Positions 42,536 through 51,820 are shown, counted from the first letter of the stretch. The stretch is DNA of 64,000 bases from JAXLXE01 sp046328115 (GCA_046328115.1 JAXLXE010000001.1:1054001-1118000), one strand, 5' to 3'. A program made the numbers and translations. Notes: generated by a model not told the origin, from the letters alone.

Positions 42536-42902
42536 CCAGGGCAGCCAGCAGGCGCGGACCCAGGATCAGACAGCCCACGACGACGGCAGCTATCGCGGCG
42601 ACCAGCACGCCAGCGGCAGCCACGTCCTTTGCCGCGCCGGCCAGCGGGTGGTGCTCCGTGCCGACGCGGTCGATGGTTGCCTCGATCGCGGTGTTGACGG
42701 CCTCCAGGCCCAGAACCAGGCCAACCGTCAGCGCCAACACGGCGCCCTCGGGCGCGGGCACCCGGAGCGCCACGGCAAGCACCAGGACGACCGTGGTCAC
42801 GGCGAGGTGGATAAGGAAGTTTGGCTGAGTGCGCGCGAGGTAGCTGAGGCCACTGGCCGCGTAGCCAAACCCGCGCAATGAGCGCGCCAGTCCCTCGCGC
42901 AT
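42528..42902 (-). CDS. dgkA: Diacylglycerol/undecaprenol kinase
   Basis: Small three-helix membrane kinase (124 residues) of the Gram-positive-type DgkA family, which phosphorylates undecaprenol or diacylglycerol. Motifs: GLSYLARTQPNFLIHLAV near the N-terminus and the signature LEAVNTAIEATIDRVG followed by AGAAKDVAAAGVLVAA. The ATG at 42902 starts 10 bases after the ybeY stop; the longer frame upstream is an Arg/Ser-rich shadow of ybeY. The order pgpH-ybeY-dgkA is conserved in many bacteria. Confidence 0.93.
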   Translation of the reverse strand: MREGLARSLRGFGYAASGLSYLARTQPNFLIHLAVTTVVLVLAVALRVPAPEGAVLALTVGLVLGLEAVNTAIEATIDRVGTEHHPLAGAAKDVAAAGVLVAAIAAVVVGCLILGPRLLAALAS

Positions 42903-42912
42903 CTGGCCGCCG

Positions 42913-43431
42913 CTAGCGCACGATGCCGAGCGCACCGAGGGCACGCTCCTCACGCTCCCGCATCTCGCGCTGCTCGGACGGCTCCTCGTGATCGTAGCCC
43001 AGGATGTGGAGCAGTCCGTGCACCAGCAGGTATGCGACCTCGCGCTCCGTGCTGTGACCATACTCATCTGCCTGGGCCAGAGCGCGTGGGTACGAGATGA
43101 TGATGTCGCCCAGCTCGTGCGGCTCCCCCGGGGGTGTGACGAACGCGTCCACCGCCCGGTCAGTCTCCCGTGACGGGACATCCAGCGGGAACGACAGCAC
43201 GTCGGTAGGCGTGGCCACGCCCCGGTGGGCCCGGTTGATCTCCGCGATCTCATCGTCACCCACGAAAGACACCGTGAGTCGGCACGGGGCATCGATGCCC
43301 TCCTGAACGAGCACAAGCTCGCACAGCCGCTTCAGCACAGCACGCTGGATGCGGGCGCCAACGGCGCGCCGCACGGTGAAGCGCGTCTCCAGAGCCGCGG
43401 CGGGGGGGTGTTCGCTAGCTACCGGCGTCAA
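42913..43431 (-). CDS. ybeY: Endoribonuclease YbeY
   Basis: Zinc-dependent RNase for 16S rRNA 3' maturation and ribosome quality control. The catalytic motif is HGLLHILGYDH, preceded by the conserved INRAHRGVATPTDVLSFPL and GDIIISYPRALAQADEYGH. 172 residues, slightly longer than usual because of a variable N-terminus. Its start overlaps pgpH by 17 bases. Confidence 0.95.
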   Translation of the reverse strand: MTPVASEHPPAAALETRFTVRRAVGARIQRAVLKRLCELVLVQEGIDAPCRLTVSFVGDDEIAEINRAHRGVATPTDVLSFPLDVPSRETDRAVDAFVTPPGEPHELGDIIISYPRALAQADEYGHSTEREVAYLLVHGLLHILGYDHEEPSEQREMREREERALGALGIVR

Positions 43432-45556
43432 CCGCCGTGGCCGCTAGCTCCGGGGCGCGAGACGCCGCGATGGGCTCTTTGGCGCGCTCCGGGTACTCGA
43501 TGCGCGGGTGGTACATGCCTACCAGGATTGCCCGGAACGCGTCCTTGATCCGCTGGACGTCCCGAAGCGTGAGGTCACAGTCATCTAGCTGGCCCTCGGC
43601 CACCCGCTGCATCACGAGCTGCTCCACAAGCGCGGTGATGGCCTCAGCGGAGTGGTCCTTGCTGGCGCGCGCGGCCGCCTCCACGGTGTCCGCCAGCATC
43701 AGGATGGCGCCCTCCTTGGTCTGGGGGCGCGGGCCTGGATACTTGAATCGGGCAGGATCCGGCGGTATCGCTCCTCGTTCCACGGCGGCGTCCTCTGCCT
43801 GGTGGAAGAAGAAGCTGACCAGTCGAGTGCCGTGGTGCTGCGGGATCAGCTCACGCACGCGCGGAGGCAGGCCATATTGCTCGCACAGCTCAACGCCGTC
43901 CTTGACGTGGGCGCGGATGATGTCCGCGCTCACCTCGGGAGAAAGCGTCTCGTGCACGTTTTCGCCTCCCGCCTGGTTTTCCACAAAGAAGTAGGGCCGC
44001 TTGAGCTTGCCGATGTCGTGGTAGTAGGCGCCAACGCGGACCAGCAGCGGATCGGCGCCCACTTCCTCGGCCGCGCGCTCTCCCAGGTTCCCCACCATGA
44101 TGCTGTGGTGGTACGTACCGGGCGCTTCCATCAGCAGGCGGCGAAGCAGCGGCTGGGTGGGGTTCGCCAGCTCCAGGAGCTGGATAGTGGTGGTGATGCC
44201 GAAGATGCGGCCCAGCAGGCTCACGGTGCCCACGGTCAGCGTGGCGCTGATGAAGCCGTTAATGAGCGCGGCGCCAACCAGATAGAGCAGAAGCTGCCAA
44301 TCGTCGTCACGCTGGACGAGCTGGAACGCCAGGATGACGGCGATCTGAGCCAGCGCCACCAACAAGCCGGCGACGAAGTAGGACTGGAGGCGGTCCCGCC
44401 GCCACACGTACACCGCGGCCACGACTCCCGTCACCATGCCCATGGCCGCGACTTCGAACGAGACGCCAGCGACGAACCCAACTAGTAACGACAACGCGGC
44501 GGTGAGCACGATGGCGAGGCGGCCGTCCAGCAACGTGGCGACCAGCATGGCCACCGCCGGGAGCGGGAACACGTACACCCACAGTGGTCGCGTGGGGATG
44601 ATGCCCTTGGCCGCCAGGACGGTGACCACGATCAACAGGCCAAGGAGCGCCAGCGCACGATCGCGACCGACCAGACCAGGTTGGAATGCGCCCAGGTAGC
44701 TGGCGACGAGCGCGACGGAGACGAAAGCGAACAAGGCGGCGGCGCCGATCTGACGCCAGTCCACGGTGGGGTTGCGCAGGCCTAGAAGCTCCAACCGCTC
44801 CAGATCAGAGGGGCCGATCACCTCGCCTTCGCGGACGACGATCTCGCCCTTCTCCACCGTGACCTGTACCGGCGCCACGGAATCAGCGGCCTCCTTACGC
44901 AGGCGACTGGTCTGGTCCGGATTGGGCACCATGTTGGTGACCACGAAACGGCGCGTCAGATCTACGGCCAGCGAGCGTTCAGTATCCGTGAGCTGCTCGC
45001 CGGCGCGCACCGTCAAGGAGCGATTGAGCTCGGTGACGTAGGACGCGGGCACGCGGTCCTTCATGGCGTCCGCCAGCAGCCGCTGACTCTCGCTGGACAC
45101 CAGGTACCAGCGCGCGTCGTCCATGTTTGCCAGCAGGCGGACGGCCGGGGTCTCAAACGGTGGTTGACCCAGCCTGGCGATCTGCGCCTCCCGCTGGTCC
45201 GGGGTCAGGCCGTTGGCGGTTCGGGCGGCAGAGATCCCCTGGAGCAGCCCCGTGAGGTCGGTGCGCTGGCGCTTCACGATCGACGGATCGATCTCGATGA
45301 CCTCAGCGACAGCTGCCGCCGCGCGGTCGCGCTCCGCCTTGGTCTTGACGGTGCTGGTGTAGGTGAGTTTTCGGGGGGAGCGGATTGTCGCCTGCGACAC
45401 ATCGCCTTCGCGCACCTCGAATGCACGCGGCAGCAGGTTGACGCTCAGCAGCGCCCACACAGCCAGGGCAATGAGAAAGGCGAAGGCAACCGCGCGGACC
45501 GCCTGCTGCCTCGGCACGTCCACCGGTCGTGGTCGCGCGCTCCTACTCACTGGCAT
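43415..45556 (-). CDS. pgpH: 7TM-HD family c-di-AMP phosphodiesterase, PgpH-like
   Basis: 713 residues. An N-terminal membrane helix (AVAFAFLIALAVWALLSV) is followed by the extracellular 7TMR-HDED domain (about 45-270), seven membrane helices (about 275-470) and a cytoplasmic HD phosphohydrolase domain. The HD domain shows APGTYHHSIMVGNLGERAAE, YYHDIGKLKRPYFFVENQ and QHHGTRLVSFFFHQA. Family members hydrolyse cyclic di-AMP. The ATG has GGAGG six bases upstream. It lies 30 bases after the yqeY gene and overlaps ybeY. Confidence 0.93.
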   Translation of the reverse strand: MPVSRSARPRPVDVPRQQAVRAVAFAFLIALAVWALLSVNLLPRAFEVREGDVSQATIRSPRKLTYTSTVKTKAERDRAAAAVAEVIEIDPSIVKRQRTDLTGLLQGISAARTANGLTPDQREAQIARLGQPPFETPAVRLLANMDDARWYLVSSESQRLLADAMKDRVPASYVTELNRSLTVRAGEQLTDTERSLAVDLTRRFVVTNMVPNPDQTSRLRKEAADSVAPVQVTVEKGEIVVREGEVIGPSDLERLELLGLRNPTVDWRQIGAAALFAFVSVALVASYLGAFQPGLVGRDRALALLGLLIVVTVLAAKGIIPTRPLWVYVFPLPAVAMLVATLLDGRLAIVLTAALSLLVGFVAGVSFEVAAMGMVTGVVAAVYVWRRDRLQSYFVAGLLVALAQIAVILAFQLVQRDDDWQLLLYLVGAALINGFISATLTVGTVSLLGRIFGITTTIQLLELANPTQPLLRRLLMEAPGTYHHSIMVGNLGERAAEEVGADPLLVRVGAYYHDIGKLKRPYFFVENQAGGENVHETLSPEVSADIIRAHVKDGVELCEQYGLPPRVRELIPQHHGTRLVSFFFHQAEDAAVERGAIPPDPARFKYPGPRPQTKEGAILMLADTVEAAARASKDHSAEAITALVEQLVMQRVAEGQLDDCDLTLRDVQRIKDAFRAILVGMYHPRIEYPERAKEPIAASRAPELAATAVDAGS

Positions 45557-45586
45557 GGAAATCCTCCGTGCCGCTGGGACTGCAGG

Positions 45587-46042
45587 CTACGCCCGCGCCT
45601 CGGCGAGCAACGTCTGCACCACCGCGCTCACCTCTTTCATATCTGCCTTGCCGCGCAGCTTTCCGGACAGCGCGGACATCACCTGGCCCTGCGCCCGCGC
45701 CGATGAAGGATCAATGGCGGTCAGCACCGCGCGCACCTCAGCCTCGATGTCCGCTCGCGACATGAGCGTGGGTAGGTACGGCTGCAGGGCCTTGAGCTGC
45801 GTCTCCTCGTGGGCCACCAGATCGGGACGATTCCCGGCCGTGAACTGCTCGATGGACTCGCGGTGCCGCTTGACGACTCGCGAGATCACCTCCGTCTCCT
45901 CGACCTCGTTGAGCGCACCCATCTTCTCGATCTGGGCGTTCTTCAACGCGGCACGAAGCATGCGGATGGCTTCACGGCGCTCCACGTCACCGTCGCGCAT
46001 CGCGGTCTTGAGATCTTCCATCAAGCGTGCTTCGAGGCTCAT
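45587..46042 (-). CDS. yqeY: GatB/YqeY domain protein
   Basis: 151 residues, helical protein related to the C-terminal domain of amidotransferase GatB. Begins MSLEARLMEDLKTAMRDGD, with REAIRMLRAALKNAQIEK, FTAGNRPDLVAHEETQL, LQPYLPTLMS and AQGQVMSALSGKLRGKADMK, all typical. The ATG at 46042 is preferred over an upstream GTG-type reading. In many genomes it follows rpsU; I looked for S21 upstream and did not find it. First gene of the pgpH-ybeY-dgkA transcript. Confidence 0.92.
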   Translation of the reverse strand: MSLEARLMEDLKTAMRDGDVERREAIRMLRAALKNAQIEKMGALNEVEETEVISRVVKRHRESIEQFTAGNRPDLVAHEETQLKALQPYLPTLMSRADIEAEVRAVLTAIDPSSARAQGQVMSALSGKLRGKADMKEVSAVVQTLLAEARA

Positions 46043-46226
46043 GACGTCACCGGAACGGCCTTGGAGCGTCAAAGCTCGAGCCGTATTCCAGGTTTATACA
46101 TCAGACTTGCAGCCAGGGAGCGTGTTACGTCCAATGCTTGCGTGACCGGGCGCGGCACCTGGACCCAGGCCGGACGGCGCCTGGGGTCCGCCACACGCGG
46201 TGTTGTGACCGCAAGAGGTCCCGCGT

Positions 46227-46697
46227 ATGATTGTCGGCGCTTTGGACTGGCTGACCTGGGAGCGCTTCGACCCCACACGGTGGTTCGCGGACGTACGCGA
46301 GCCCATAGACCATCCGGCCTACCTTGTGCTGGCCGTCGTCCTGGCGTTGCTCATCGCGGCCGGTGCGTATGCGCACTTCGCGCCGGATGAGCTGCTGGGA
46401 CCGAATCGCTTCCAACAGCGGCAGATCCGGCGGCTGGCCACCGCGGTCATCTGGCTCAGCTCCATAGGGCTGGTGATCCTGCTCTTCCGCTGGCAGCCAG
46501 TGCCGGTGCTCTCCAAGCGCATCTGGTTCTACGCGTGGCTCGTCTCCGCCGCCGCGGTCGTGGCGTACGGCATCTACTTCTACCGAGCGCGATACAGGCC
46601 ATTGCTCGCGGAGCACTTAGAAACGGAACGCAGACAGCGCTGGATACGGCAGGCGTCCGGCTCAAGCCGCGGATCGCGGCGTCGGCGGCGTCGCTAA
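46227..46697 (+). CDS. Small membrane protein, three predicted helices
   Basis: 156 residues. Hydrophobic segments are AYLVLAVVLALLIAAGAYAH, AVIWLSSIGLVILLFRW and FYAWLVSAAAVVAYGIYFY, with a strongly basic C-terminal tail (SRGSRRRRRR). AGAGG precedes the ATG. Similar uncharacterised proteins occur in Chloroflexota, as I recall. The 154 bases between it and yqeY contain TATAAA on the minus strand (46098-46093) but no clear -35. Confidence 0.65.
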   Translation: MIVGALDWLTWERFDPTRWFADVREPIDHPAYLVLAVVLALLIAAGAYAHFAPDELLGPNRFQQRQIRRLATAVIWLSSIGLVILLFRWQPVPVLSKRIWFYAWLVSAAAVVAYGIYFYRARYRPLLAEHLETERRQRWIRQASGSSRGSRRRRRR

Positions 46698-46785
46698 CAC
46701 GCGCGCGGCGCTCGCCAACACACGATCCCCCTGAAAGCCTGATTGCTACAATGGCCGGCGGTACCCGCGGTCACGGAGGCTGTGG

Positions 46786-47532
46786 TTGGCATCCCACCCT
46801 GACAACACCGGCACCTCGCCCGATCCGCTCGAGACGATCGCGGCGGAGATAGATCAACAGCTCAGCGGGGAGTTCCACCGGCACGTCGGCCGGCTCGACT
46901 GGGCCGCGGGTCCTCCGGATGGGCTCGTAGACAATTTGCTGGGGTGGGTAGGCTCCGTCCGACTGCGTCGAGAGATCTGGAGACGCGGCCAGCAGCTCTG
47001 GGAGGAACGAGCGGGCACCGTCGCTCCGGAGCTGGGCGACTCTGAACCGCCCGAGGCTCCAGCCACCATGATGGAGACAGCCAGCGCCCACACACCCGGG
47101 GCCACGGTGATCTCCCGCCCAGCAGAGCCGGCCACGCGGCCGCCGGATGACGTGGGCTCGGCGACGATCGTGGGGCTGCCGCCGATCGCCGCGCCCACCC
47201 CACCCGCCACCCCGGCCAGCGAGCGAGCCGCGGGACCGGCTATCCACGTCGTGGCGGGCCCGGTTGACGTCACGGTGGTGCAAATCACGGCGCCGCTGGC
47301 CACGATTGGCCGCGGCACCGCCTGTACCGTCACGATCAACGACTCATCCGTGGCGTATCGCCAGGCGCGTATCGTCCAGCAGGGAACCGCATGGCTCCTG
47401 GAGCCCGTCTCAGGAACGGGCGGCGCTCTCCTGAACGGCACTGCGATCGGCGAGCCCACGCGCTTGACGGACGGCGCCGAGTTCAGCGTGGGTCCGGCCC
47501 GATTCAGATTCGTGGCGACACCGGAAAGCTAG
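46786..47532 (+). CDS. Protein with a degenerate FHA domain
   Basis: 248 residues from a TTG with GGAGG six bases upstream. The N-terminal 80 residues are helical (DPLETIAAEIDQQLSGEFHR, SVRLRREIWRRGQQLWEERA), then a Pro/Ala-rich linker, then an FHA-like beta-sandwich (about 155-245: VVQITAPLATIGRGTACTVT). The phosphothreonine-binding serine and the structural histidine of the S-x-x-H motif are replaced (VAYRQARI) and the N-G-T loop reads LLNGTAIGE. It probably keeps the fold but not normal phosphopeptide binding. It lies 3 bases before a canonical FHA gene, so the two are coexpressed. Confidence 0.7.
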   Translation: MASHPDNTGTSPDPLETIAAEIDQQLSGEFHRHVGRLDWAAGPPDGLVDNLLGWVGSVRLRREIWRRGQQLWEERAGTVAPELGDSEPPEAPATMMETASAHTPGATVISRPAEPATRPPDDVGSATIVGLPPIAAPTPPATPASERAAGPAIHVVAGPVDVTVVQITAPLATIGRGTACTVTINDSSVAYRQARIVQQGTAWLLEPVSGTGGALLNGTAIGEPTRLTDGAEFSVGPARFRFVATPES

Positions 47533-47535
47533 GCC

Positions 47536-48411
47536 ATGTGGTGCAGGATCTGCGGCAACGAAAACCCGGACGAGTTCGTCTACTGCATTCAGTGCGGCCA
47601 GCGGATGGACGCGGCGCCGCCAGATCCATACGGCCAGCGGCAACCACAGCAGCCGCTGCATCCGCAGCCAGCGAGCCCGCGCGATGCGTACCCCGCGGAG
47701 CCGCGCCCACGGCCGGACTGGCCGCCTGAGCCGCCAGCCCATCCGCCGCGACGCGAGCCTGACTCGCCGCCTCTGAGGGAGCCGCGGGCCGCGCCGTCAT
47801 TCTGGCTGTCCATCACGGACGCCTCGGGGCACCATACTCGCGTGGACCTGGACGGCGGCATCGTCACGATTGGCCGGTCGTCTCGGAATACGGTGGTGAT
47901 CGACGACAGCAAAGTGTCGCGGGACCACGCCAAGATCTATCGATCCGGCCAGGGATTCGTGGTGGAGGATCTCGGTAGCCGCAATGGGACAAAGGTGGAC
48001 GAGGCCGCCATCGTCGGACCGCACGCGCTGCGGGTGGGTGCGACGATCCGGATCGGCGATTCCACGCTCAAGCTGGAGTCGGTCGTCGCCGCGCAGCCGG
48101 TGCATCCGGTACATGACGCTCCAACGCCGCACCCGGACATCCCGGCGCCCCGACCGTCAGCGCGACAACCCGCGGAGGTGCCGGTGCTGTTTTCCGTGTC
48201 GTGGGCGCCGCTTCAATGCCCTGGCTGCCAGGGCATCAACACGCTGCGGCCTATCCTCTACGGCCCCGCCGCCTCCAGTCCGGCCGCGCGTCAGGCCGCC
48301 GAGCGCGGCGAGGCATTCCTGGGCGGGCCAGGTGTCGGGCCCACCGGGCCCAATGCACAGTGCACCTCCTGCGATCAGCAGGTGCGCATCATGCCCGCTT
48401 CGCCCAGCTAG
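47536..48411 (+). CDS. FHA-domain protein with N- and C-terminal zinc ribbons
   Basis: 291 residues. N-terminal zinc ribbon MWCRICGNENPDEFVYCIQC, a Pro-rich linker, then a canonical FHA domain (about 90-185) with VTIGRSSRNTVVIDDSKV, SRDHAKIYR and DLGSRNGTKVDE, all phosphothreonine-binding residues present. A second C-x2-C pair pattern follows at the end (LQCPGCQGINTL and CTSCDQQV). It should read Ser/Thr phosphorylation; a PP2C phosphatase module occurs in the protein at 60593-62944, but no Ser/Thr kinase is in the window. Its stop is adjacent to that of the convergent SDR gene. Confidence 0.85.
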   Translation: MWCRICGNENPDEFVYCIQCGQRMDAAPPDPYGQRQPQQPLHPQPASPRDAYPAEPRPRPDWPPEPPAHPPRREPDSPPLREPRAAPSFWLSITDASGHHTRVDLDGGIVTIGRSSRNTVVIDDSKVSRDHAKIYRSGQGFVVEDLGSRNGTKVDEAAIVGPHALRVGATIRIGDSTLKLESVVAAQPVHPVHDAPTPHPDIPAPRPSARQPAEVPVLFSVSWAPLQCPGCQGINTLRPILYGPAASSPAARQAAERGEAFLGGPGVGPTGPNAQCTSCDQQVRIMPASPS

Positions 48412-49212
48412 TCAGTCCATCACCAGGCCGCCGTCCACGTTCAGCGCCTGTCCGGTGATGAAATTTGCCGCCTGCGATGCCAGGAACAGCACGGCCTCAG
48501 CAACGTCCTCAGGCTGACCCATCCGAGCGATTGGCTGGCTCGCCACATCGTAAGCGAAGCCTCGAGTCATCTCTGACTCCACCGGCCCGGGGCAAACGGC
48601 GTTCACGAAGATGTTGTGGCGGCCCGCGTCCTTGGCCACCCAGCGGGTGAAAGCGAGAACGCCGCCCTTGGCGGCCGCGTACGCGGGGCCGCTGCGACCG
48701 GACCCCTCATCCAGGGCGCGGTCCGCGCGTGACACCGCGCCGCCGATCTTCCCGGAGACGGAGCTCACGTTCACGATCTTTCCGTAGCGCTGCGCCACCA
48801 TCAGCGGATACACGGCCTGGGTGAGCAGGTACGTGCCCCGCATAATGGAGTTGACGTCCACGTCCCACGCTTCGTCCGTGGTGTTCTGGAGCGAGACGCG
48901 GTGGCAGGTGCCGGCGTTGTTGACCAGGATGTGGACCGTGCCGTACCTGGCGGCCACATCCGCCACGAGCGCGGTCACCCGTGACCGGTCCGTGACGTCG
49001 AGACACGCCGCCTCGGCCGCGCCGCCAGCCTCGTGGATCTGATTCACCGTCTGGGCGCAATCCAACAGGTCACAGGCCACCACGCGCGCACCCTCGCGGG
49101 CCAGCGCACAGCAGATAGCGCGGCCGATGCCGCGGGCCGCGCCAGTCACCAACGCCACCTGGCCCCGCAGATTCGCGGGGCCGCTCACCTGGGAGACCGG
49201 AGCCGGGCCCAC
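48412..49212 (-). CDS. Short-chain dehydrogenase/reductase
   Basis: NAD(P)-dependent SDR, 266 residues, with ALVTGAARGIGRAICCAL, ILVNNAGTCHRVSL, INVSS-type strand VNVSSVSGKIGG and the catalytic Y-x3-K in GPAYAAAKGGVLAFT. The stretch of about 12 residues between the catalytic Ser and Tyr (SRADRALDEGSGRS) is longer than usual. Acidic residue after the second strand (ACDLLD) favours NAD. GGGAGG precedes the GTG. Last gene of the catabolic cluster on this strand; substrate unknown. Confidence 0.88.
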   Translation of the reverse strand: MGPAPVSQVSGPANLRGQVALVTGAARGIGRAICCALAREGARVVACDLLDCAQTVNQIHEAGGAAEAACLDVTDRSRVTALVADVAARYGTVHILVNNAGTCHRVSLQNTTDEAWDVDVNSIMRGTYLLTQAVYPLMVAQRYGKIVNVSSVSGKIGGAVSRADRALDEGSGRSGPAYAAAKGGVLAFTRWVAKDAGRHNIFVNAVCPGPVESEMTRGFAYDVASQPIARMGQPEDVAEAVLFLASQAANFITGQALNVDGGLVMD

Positions 49213-49228
49213 TCACCAGCCTCCCGCG

Positions 49229-50107
49229 CTACTCGAAGCCGTAGATCGCGGCGGCGTTCCGGTAGAAGATGGCGTCCTGCTCGTCCGCGGTCAGCCCCAG
49301 CTTCGCGAAGTCCTGCATCCAGGCCGTCAGCTCGCGGCTCATATGCGCCACGTCGCAATCAGAGCCCCAGACCAGTTTGCTGATGGGCACCTCGGTCTTG
49401 ATCATGTCACGATCCACGATGTGGCGCCGAACGACCTGGCCGCCCGAGATGTCGAAGCTGACGTTTCGGCGCCACCGCGCGATGGCGGCCGCGGAGTCGT
49501 ACAGGCCGTAGCCGAGATGCGCCCCGATGATCCGAAGGTCAGGGAACGCCATGCCGATGGAGTCCAGATACACGGGCTGCATCCGGGCCGTGCTCTTGGT
49601 CCCTCCACGGCTCATAGCCTCGCTCTGCCGGCTCACCTCTTCCGCCACCTCCGCGCTGGACGGCGGGAACAGGAGGAAGTCAATCGGGCCACCTCGGATG
49701 CCGGTGTGGAAGAGAATCGGCATCTTCCGCTCCTCGGCCACGGCGTACACGGAGTAGTACGACTCGTCGTCGTAGTTGCGGTTGGGCCCGGTGATCTTGA
49801 GGCCGCGAAAGCCGCGGTCATTCAAGCGCGCCACGTCATCTCCGGTGTGCTCGTCAAGCTGGATCTGCGCCACCGGCACCACGAGGTCAGGAAACATCTG
49901 CCAGGTGTCCAGCGTGGCCTGCCAGGTGTCTTCGCCGGGGCGGCCAAGCAGCGCGATCTTGGCAATGTTCAACCGTGAGCAGGTGTAAGCCATGATCTTG
50001 GCCTGGGTTGGGACGTCAAAGTCGGCGGCACCCTCGCGGCGCCAGGGGTAGTGGGCGTGGACATCGAACACGCGCGGAGGCGCGTCTTTTAGATACAGCG
50101 CTGCCAT
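49229..50107 (-). CDS. Amidohydrolase-2 (ACMSD-like) family hydrolase or decarboxylase
   Basis: 292 residues, metal-dependent TIM barrel. The opening FDVHAHYPW holds the H-x-H metal ligands, followed by FRGLKITGPN, PILFHTGIRGG (His), IIGAHLGYG (His) and VWGSDCD (catalytic Asp). Relatives include gamma-resorcylate decarboxylase, ACMSD and lactone hydrolases such as those working with enolase-superfamily dehydratases. Its ATG directly follows the TAG of the preceding gene (TAGATG), implying coupling. Confidence 0.88.
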   Translation of the reverse strand: MAALYLKDAPPRVFDVHAHYPWRREGAADFDVPTQAKIMAYTCSRLNIAKIALLGRPGEDTWQATLDTWQMFPDLVVPVAQIQLDEHTGDDVARLNDRGFRGLKITGPNRNYDDESYYSVYAVAEERKMPILFHTGIRGGPIDFLLFPPSSAEVAEEVSRQSEAMSRGGTKSTARMQPVYLDSIGMAFPDLRIIGAHLGYGLYDSAAAIARWRRNVSFDISGGQVVRRHIVDRDMIKTEVPISKLVWGSDCDVAHMSRELTAWMQDFAKLGLTADEQDAIFYRNAAAIYGFE

Positions 50108-50614
50108 CTAGTCGATCGTCTCCTCGGGATTAGGGGTCGTCTGAAGCTCCACGGCGGGGAATCCCAGGGCTGCGCCCACGCGCTCGTGGTCCGCGGCATC
50201 TGCCGCTTCCACGGCGGCGCGGGTGGATTCCAGGGCCGCTCGTAGTGTTTTTAGCTCAGAGTCCAGAAATACCACGCTGGCCTGACCTACCACGTCGCCA
50301 CCCTGGACAGTGACGCGGTAGACCGCCTCGTCCGCCACGCTCTCGCGCTCGACGATGGCGTATCCCACACCCAGGACGGGCTCCTCGGCGCTCACCGTGG
50401 CCACCACCGTCTCCAGGTCCAGCCAGGCGGGCGTGTCGATGACGAACGTGACGCCACGGTCGTGCAGCTCCAGCCGCACGCCGTGTGACTCATCGGCAAA
50501 GTGGATCAGGCTTACACACATGGACGCCACGTCAAACAGTGCCTCATCCGTGAATGCACCGCTGGAAACGGCCTGGGTGTGGAGCGTGGCGTTGTGCGGC
50601 GACGCTTCAGCCAC
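50108..50614 (-). CDS. Uncharacterised protein of the enolase-superfamily cluster
   Basis: 168 residues, no signal peptide or membrane helix, acidic. Mixed alpha/beta with segments ALFDVASMCVSLIHFADE, VRLELHDRGVTFVIDTPAWL and VYRVTVQGGDVVGQASVVFL and a C-terminal helix rich in Ala/Glu. I do not recognise the family. It lies 3 bases after the mandelate-racemase-like gene and directly abuts the amidohydrolase gene, so it is part of the same transcript and probably of the same pathway. Confidence 0.7.
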   Translation of the reverse strand: MAEASPHNATLHTQAVSSGAFTDEALFDVASMCVSLIHFADESHGVRLELHDRGVTFVIDTPAWLDLETVVATVSAEEPVLGVGYAIVERESVADEAVYRVTVQGGDVVGQASVVFLDSELKTLRAALESTRAAVEAADAADHERVGAALGFPAVELQTTPNPEETID

Positions 50615-50617
50615 GAG

Positions 50618-51820
50618 CTAGCTGAGCCTGCTCACCCGCACGGTGGCGCCGGCGCGGGTCTTGATATCGGGCAGCAGGCGGGTGCCGATGCCAGGCGACT
50701 CAAAGGGCCTGATCGAGCCGCGCTCCACGCGGGGCACGTCCGTCACGAGCGTGGGGTAGACATCGTGCAGGTAAGCCCGCACCACCTCCTGGATGTAGAC
50801 GTTGGGCACGGCGTAGTCCAGGTGGATGGACGCCGCCAGCGTGACCGGGCCCACACAGTCGTGCGGCGCAATCGGCAGATGGTAGGCCTCAGCCATGCTC
50901 GCGACCTTGCGCGCCTCCGAGAGTCCGCCAACCCAGCCGATGTCCAGCATGGCAATGGAGAGCGCCTGCTTCTCGAACGCCTCGCGGAATGCGTAGCGCG
51001 AGAACATGGTCTCGCTGGCGGTGGTGGGGATCCGGGTGTACTCACGGAATTGACGGAGCGTGTCCATATTGTCCATCCGGACCGGATCCTCGAACCACAT
51101 AGGGTCAAAGGGCTCCACCGCGCGGGCGATACGCTGCGCGGCGACGAGGCCCCACACGCTGTGCATCTCCAACGCTATATCGATGCGGTTGCCGACGGCC
51201 GCGCGGATGCGCTCGAACGGCTCCACGCCCTTCGCCAGGTCCTCCGGCCCGATCCGCTCACCGTTCGACGCGGGTCCGAAGCGATCGAACGGCCAGATCT
51301 TCATCGCGGAGTAGCCCTCCTCCAGCAGATCGGCGGCCAGCTCCTCTGGGCGATTGAGCTGCGCTTCAAGGTCCTCGTACCGGCCACCGGGTTGCCGGTC
51401 GACGTAGTTGGAGGTCTCGCCACGGGGTTTTGGCTGACCGTAGCGAGCGCCCGCGCACGTGTTGTAGACGCGCAACGACTCGCGCGTGGGACCGCCCATG
51501 AACCGGTACAGCGGGAGGCCGGCCGCCTGGGCACTGATGTCCCACAGGGCCACGTCAATGGCAGAGATGCCGCGGGGCTCGTTTTGCACGGTGGCGGCGC
51601 CGTTGCTGAGCCGGTGCAGCGCGTACCAGTGGCGCTCGATGGCCCGCGGGTCCTCACCCAGCAGGAGCGGCGCGGCGATCTCGTGGACGTACGTGACCAC
51701 CATGGGGCGGCGGTGGAACGCGTCGCCCAGGCCAATCAGGCCCTCGTCGGTGTGGACCTGGACAAATGTGAGGTTTGGTTGGTCGTCAAGCGCGATGGTC
51801 TCGAGGGCGGTGATCTTCAT
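50618..51820 (-). CDS. Mandelate racemase/muconate lactonizing enzyme family protein
   Basis: Enolase-superfamily enzyme, 400 residues from the ATG at 51820 (MKITALETIALDDQPNLTFV); the frame upstream is non-homologous. The capping domain is followed by the barrel with the lysine region AMKIWPFDRFG, metal ligands in IALEMHSVWG, WFEDPV and TASETMFSR, and an H-D dyad in APHDCVGPVT. These features match acid-sugar dehydratases of the mandelate racemase subgroup. Divergent from a second enolase-superfamily gene 178 bases away. Confidence 0.9.
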   Translation of the reverse strand: MKITALETIALDDQPNLTFVQVHTDEGLIGLGDAFHRRPMVVTYVHEIAAPLLLGEDPRAIERHWYALHRLSNGAATVQNEPRGISAIDVALWDISAQAAGLPLYRFMGGPTRESLRVYNTCAGARYGQPKPRGETSNYVDRQPGGRYEDLEAQLNRPEELAADLLEEGYSAMKIWPFDRFGPASNGERIGPEDLAKGVEPFERIRAAVGNRIDIALEMHSVWGLVAAQRIARAVEPFDPMWFEDPVRMDNMDTLRQFREYTRIPTTASETMFSRYAFREAFEKQALSIAMLDIGWVGGLSEARKVASMAEAYHLPIAPHDCVGPVTLAASIHLDYAVPNVYIQEVVRAYLHDVYPTLVTDVPRVERGSIRPFESPGIGTRLLPDIKTRAGATVRVSRLS

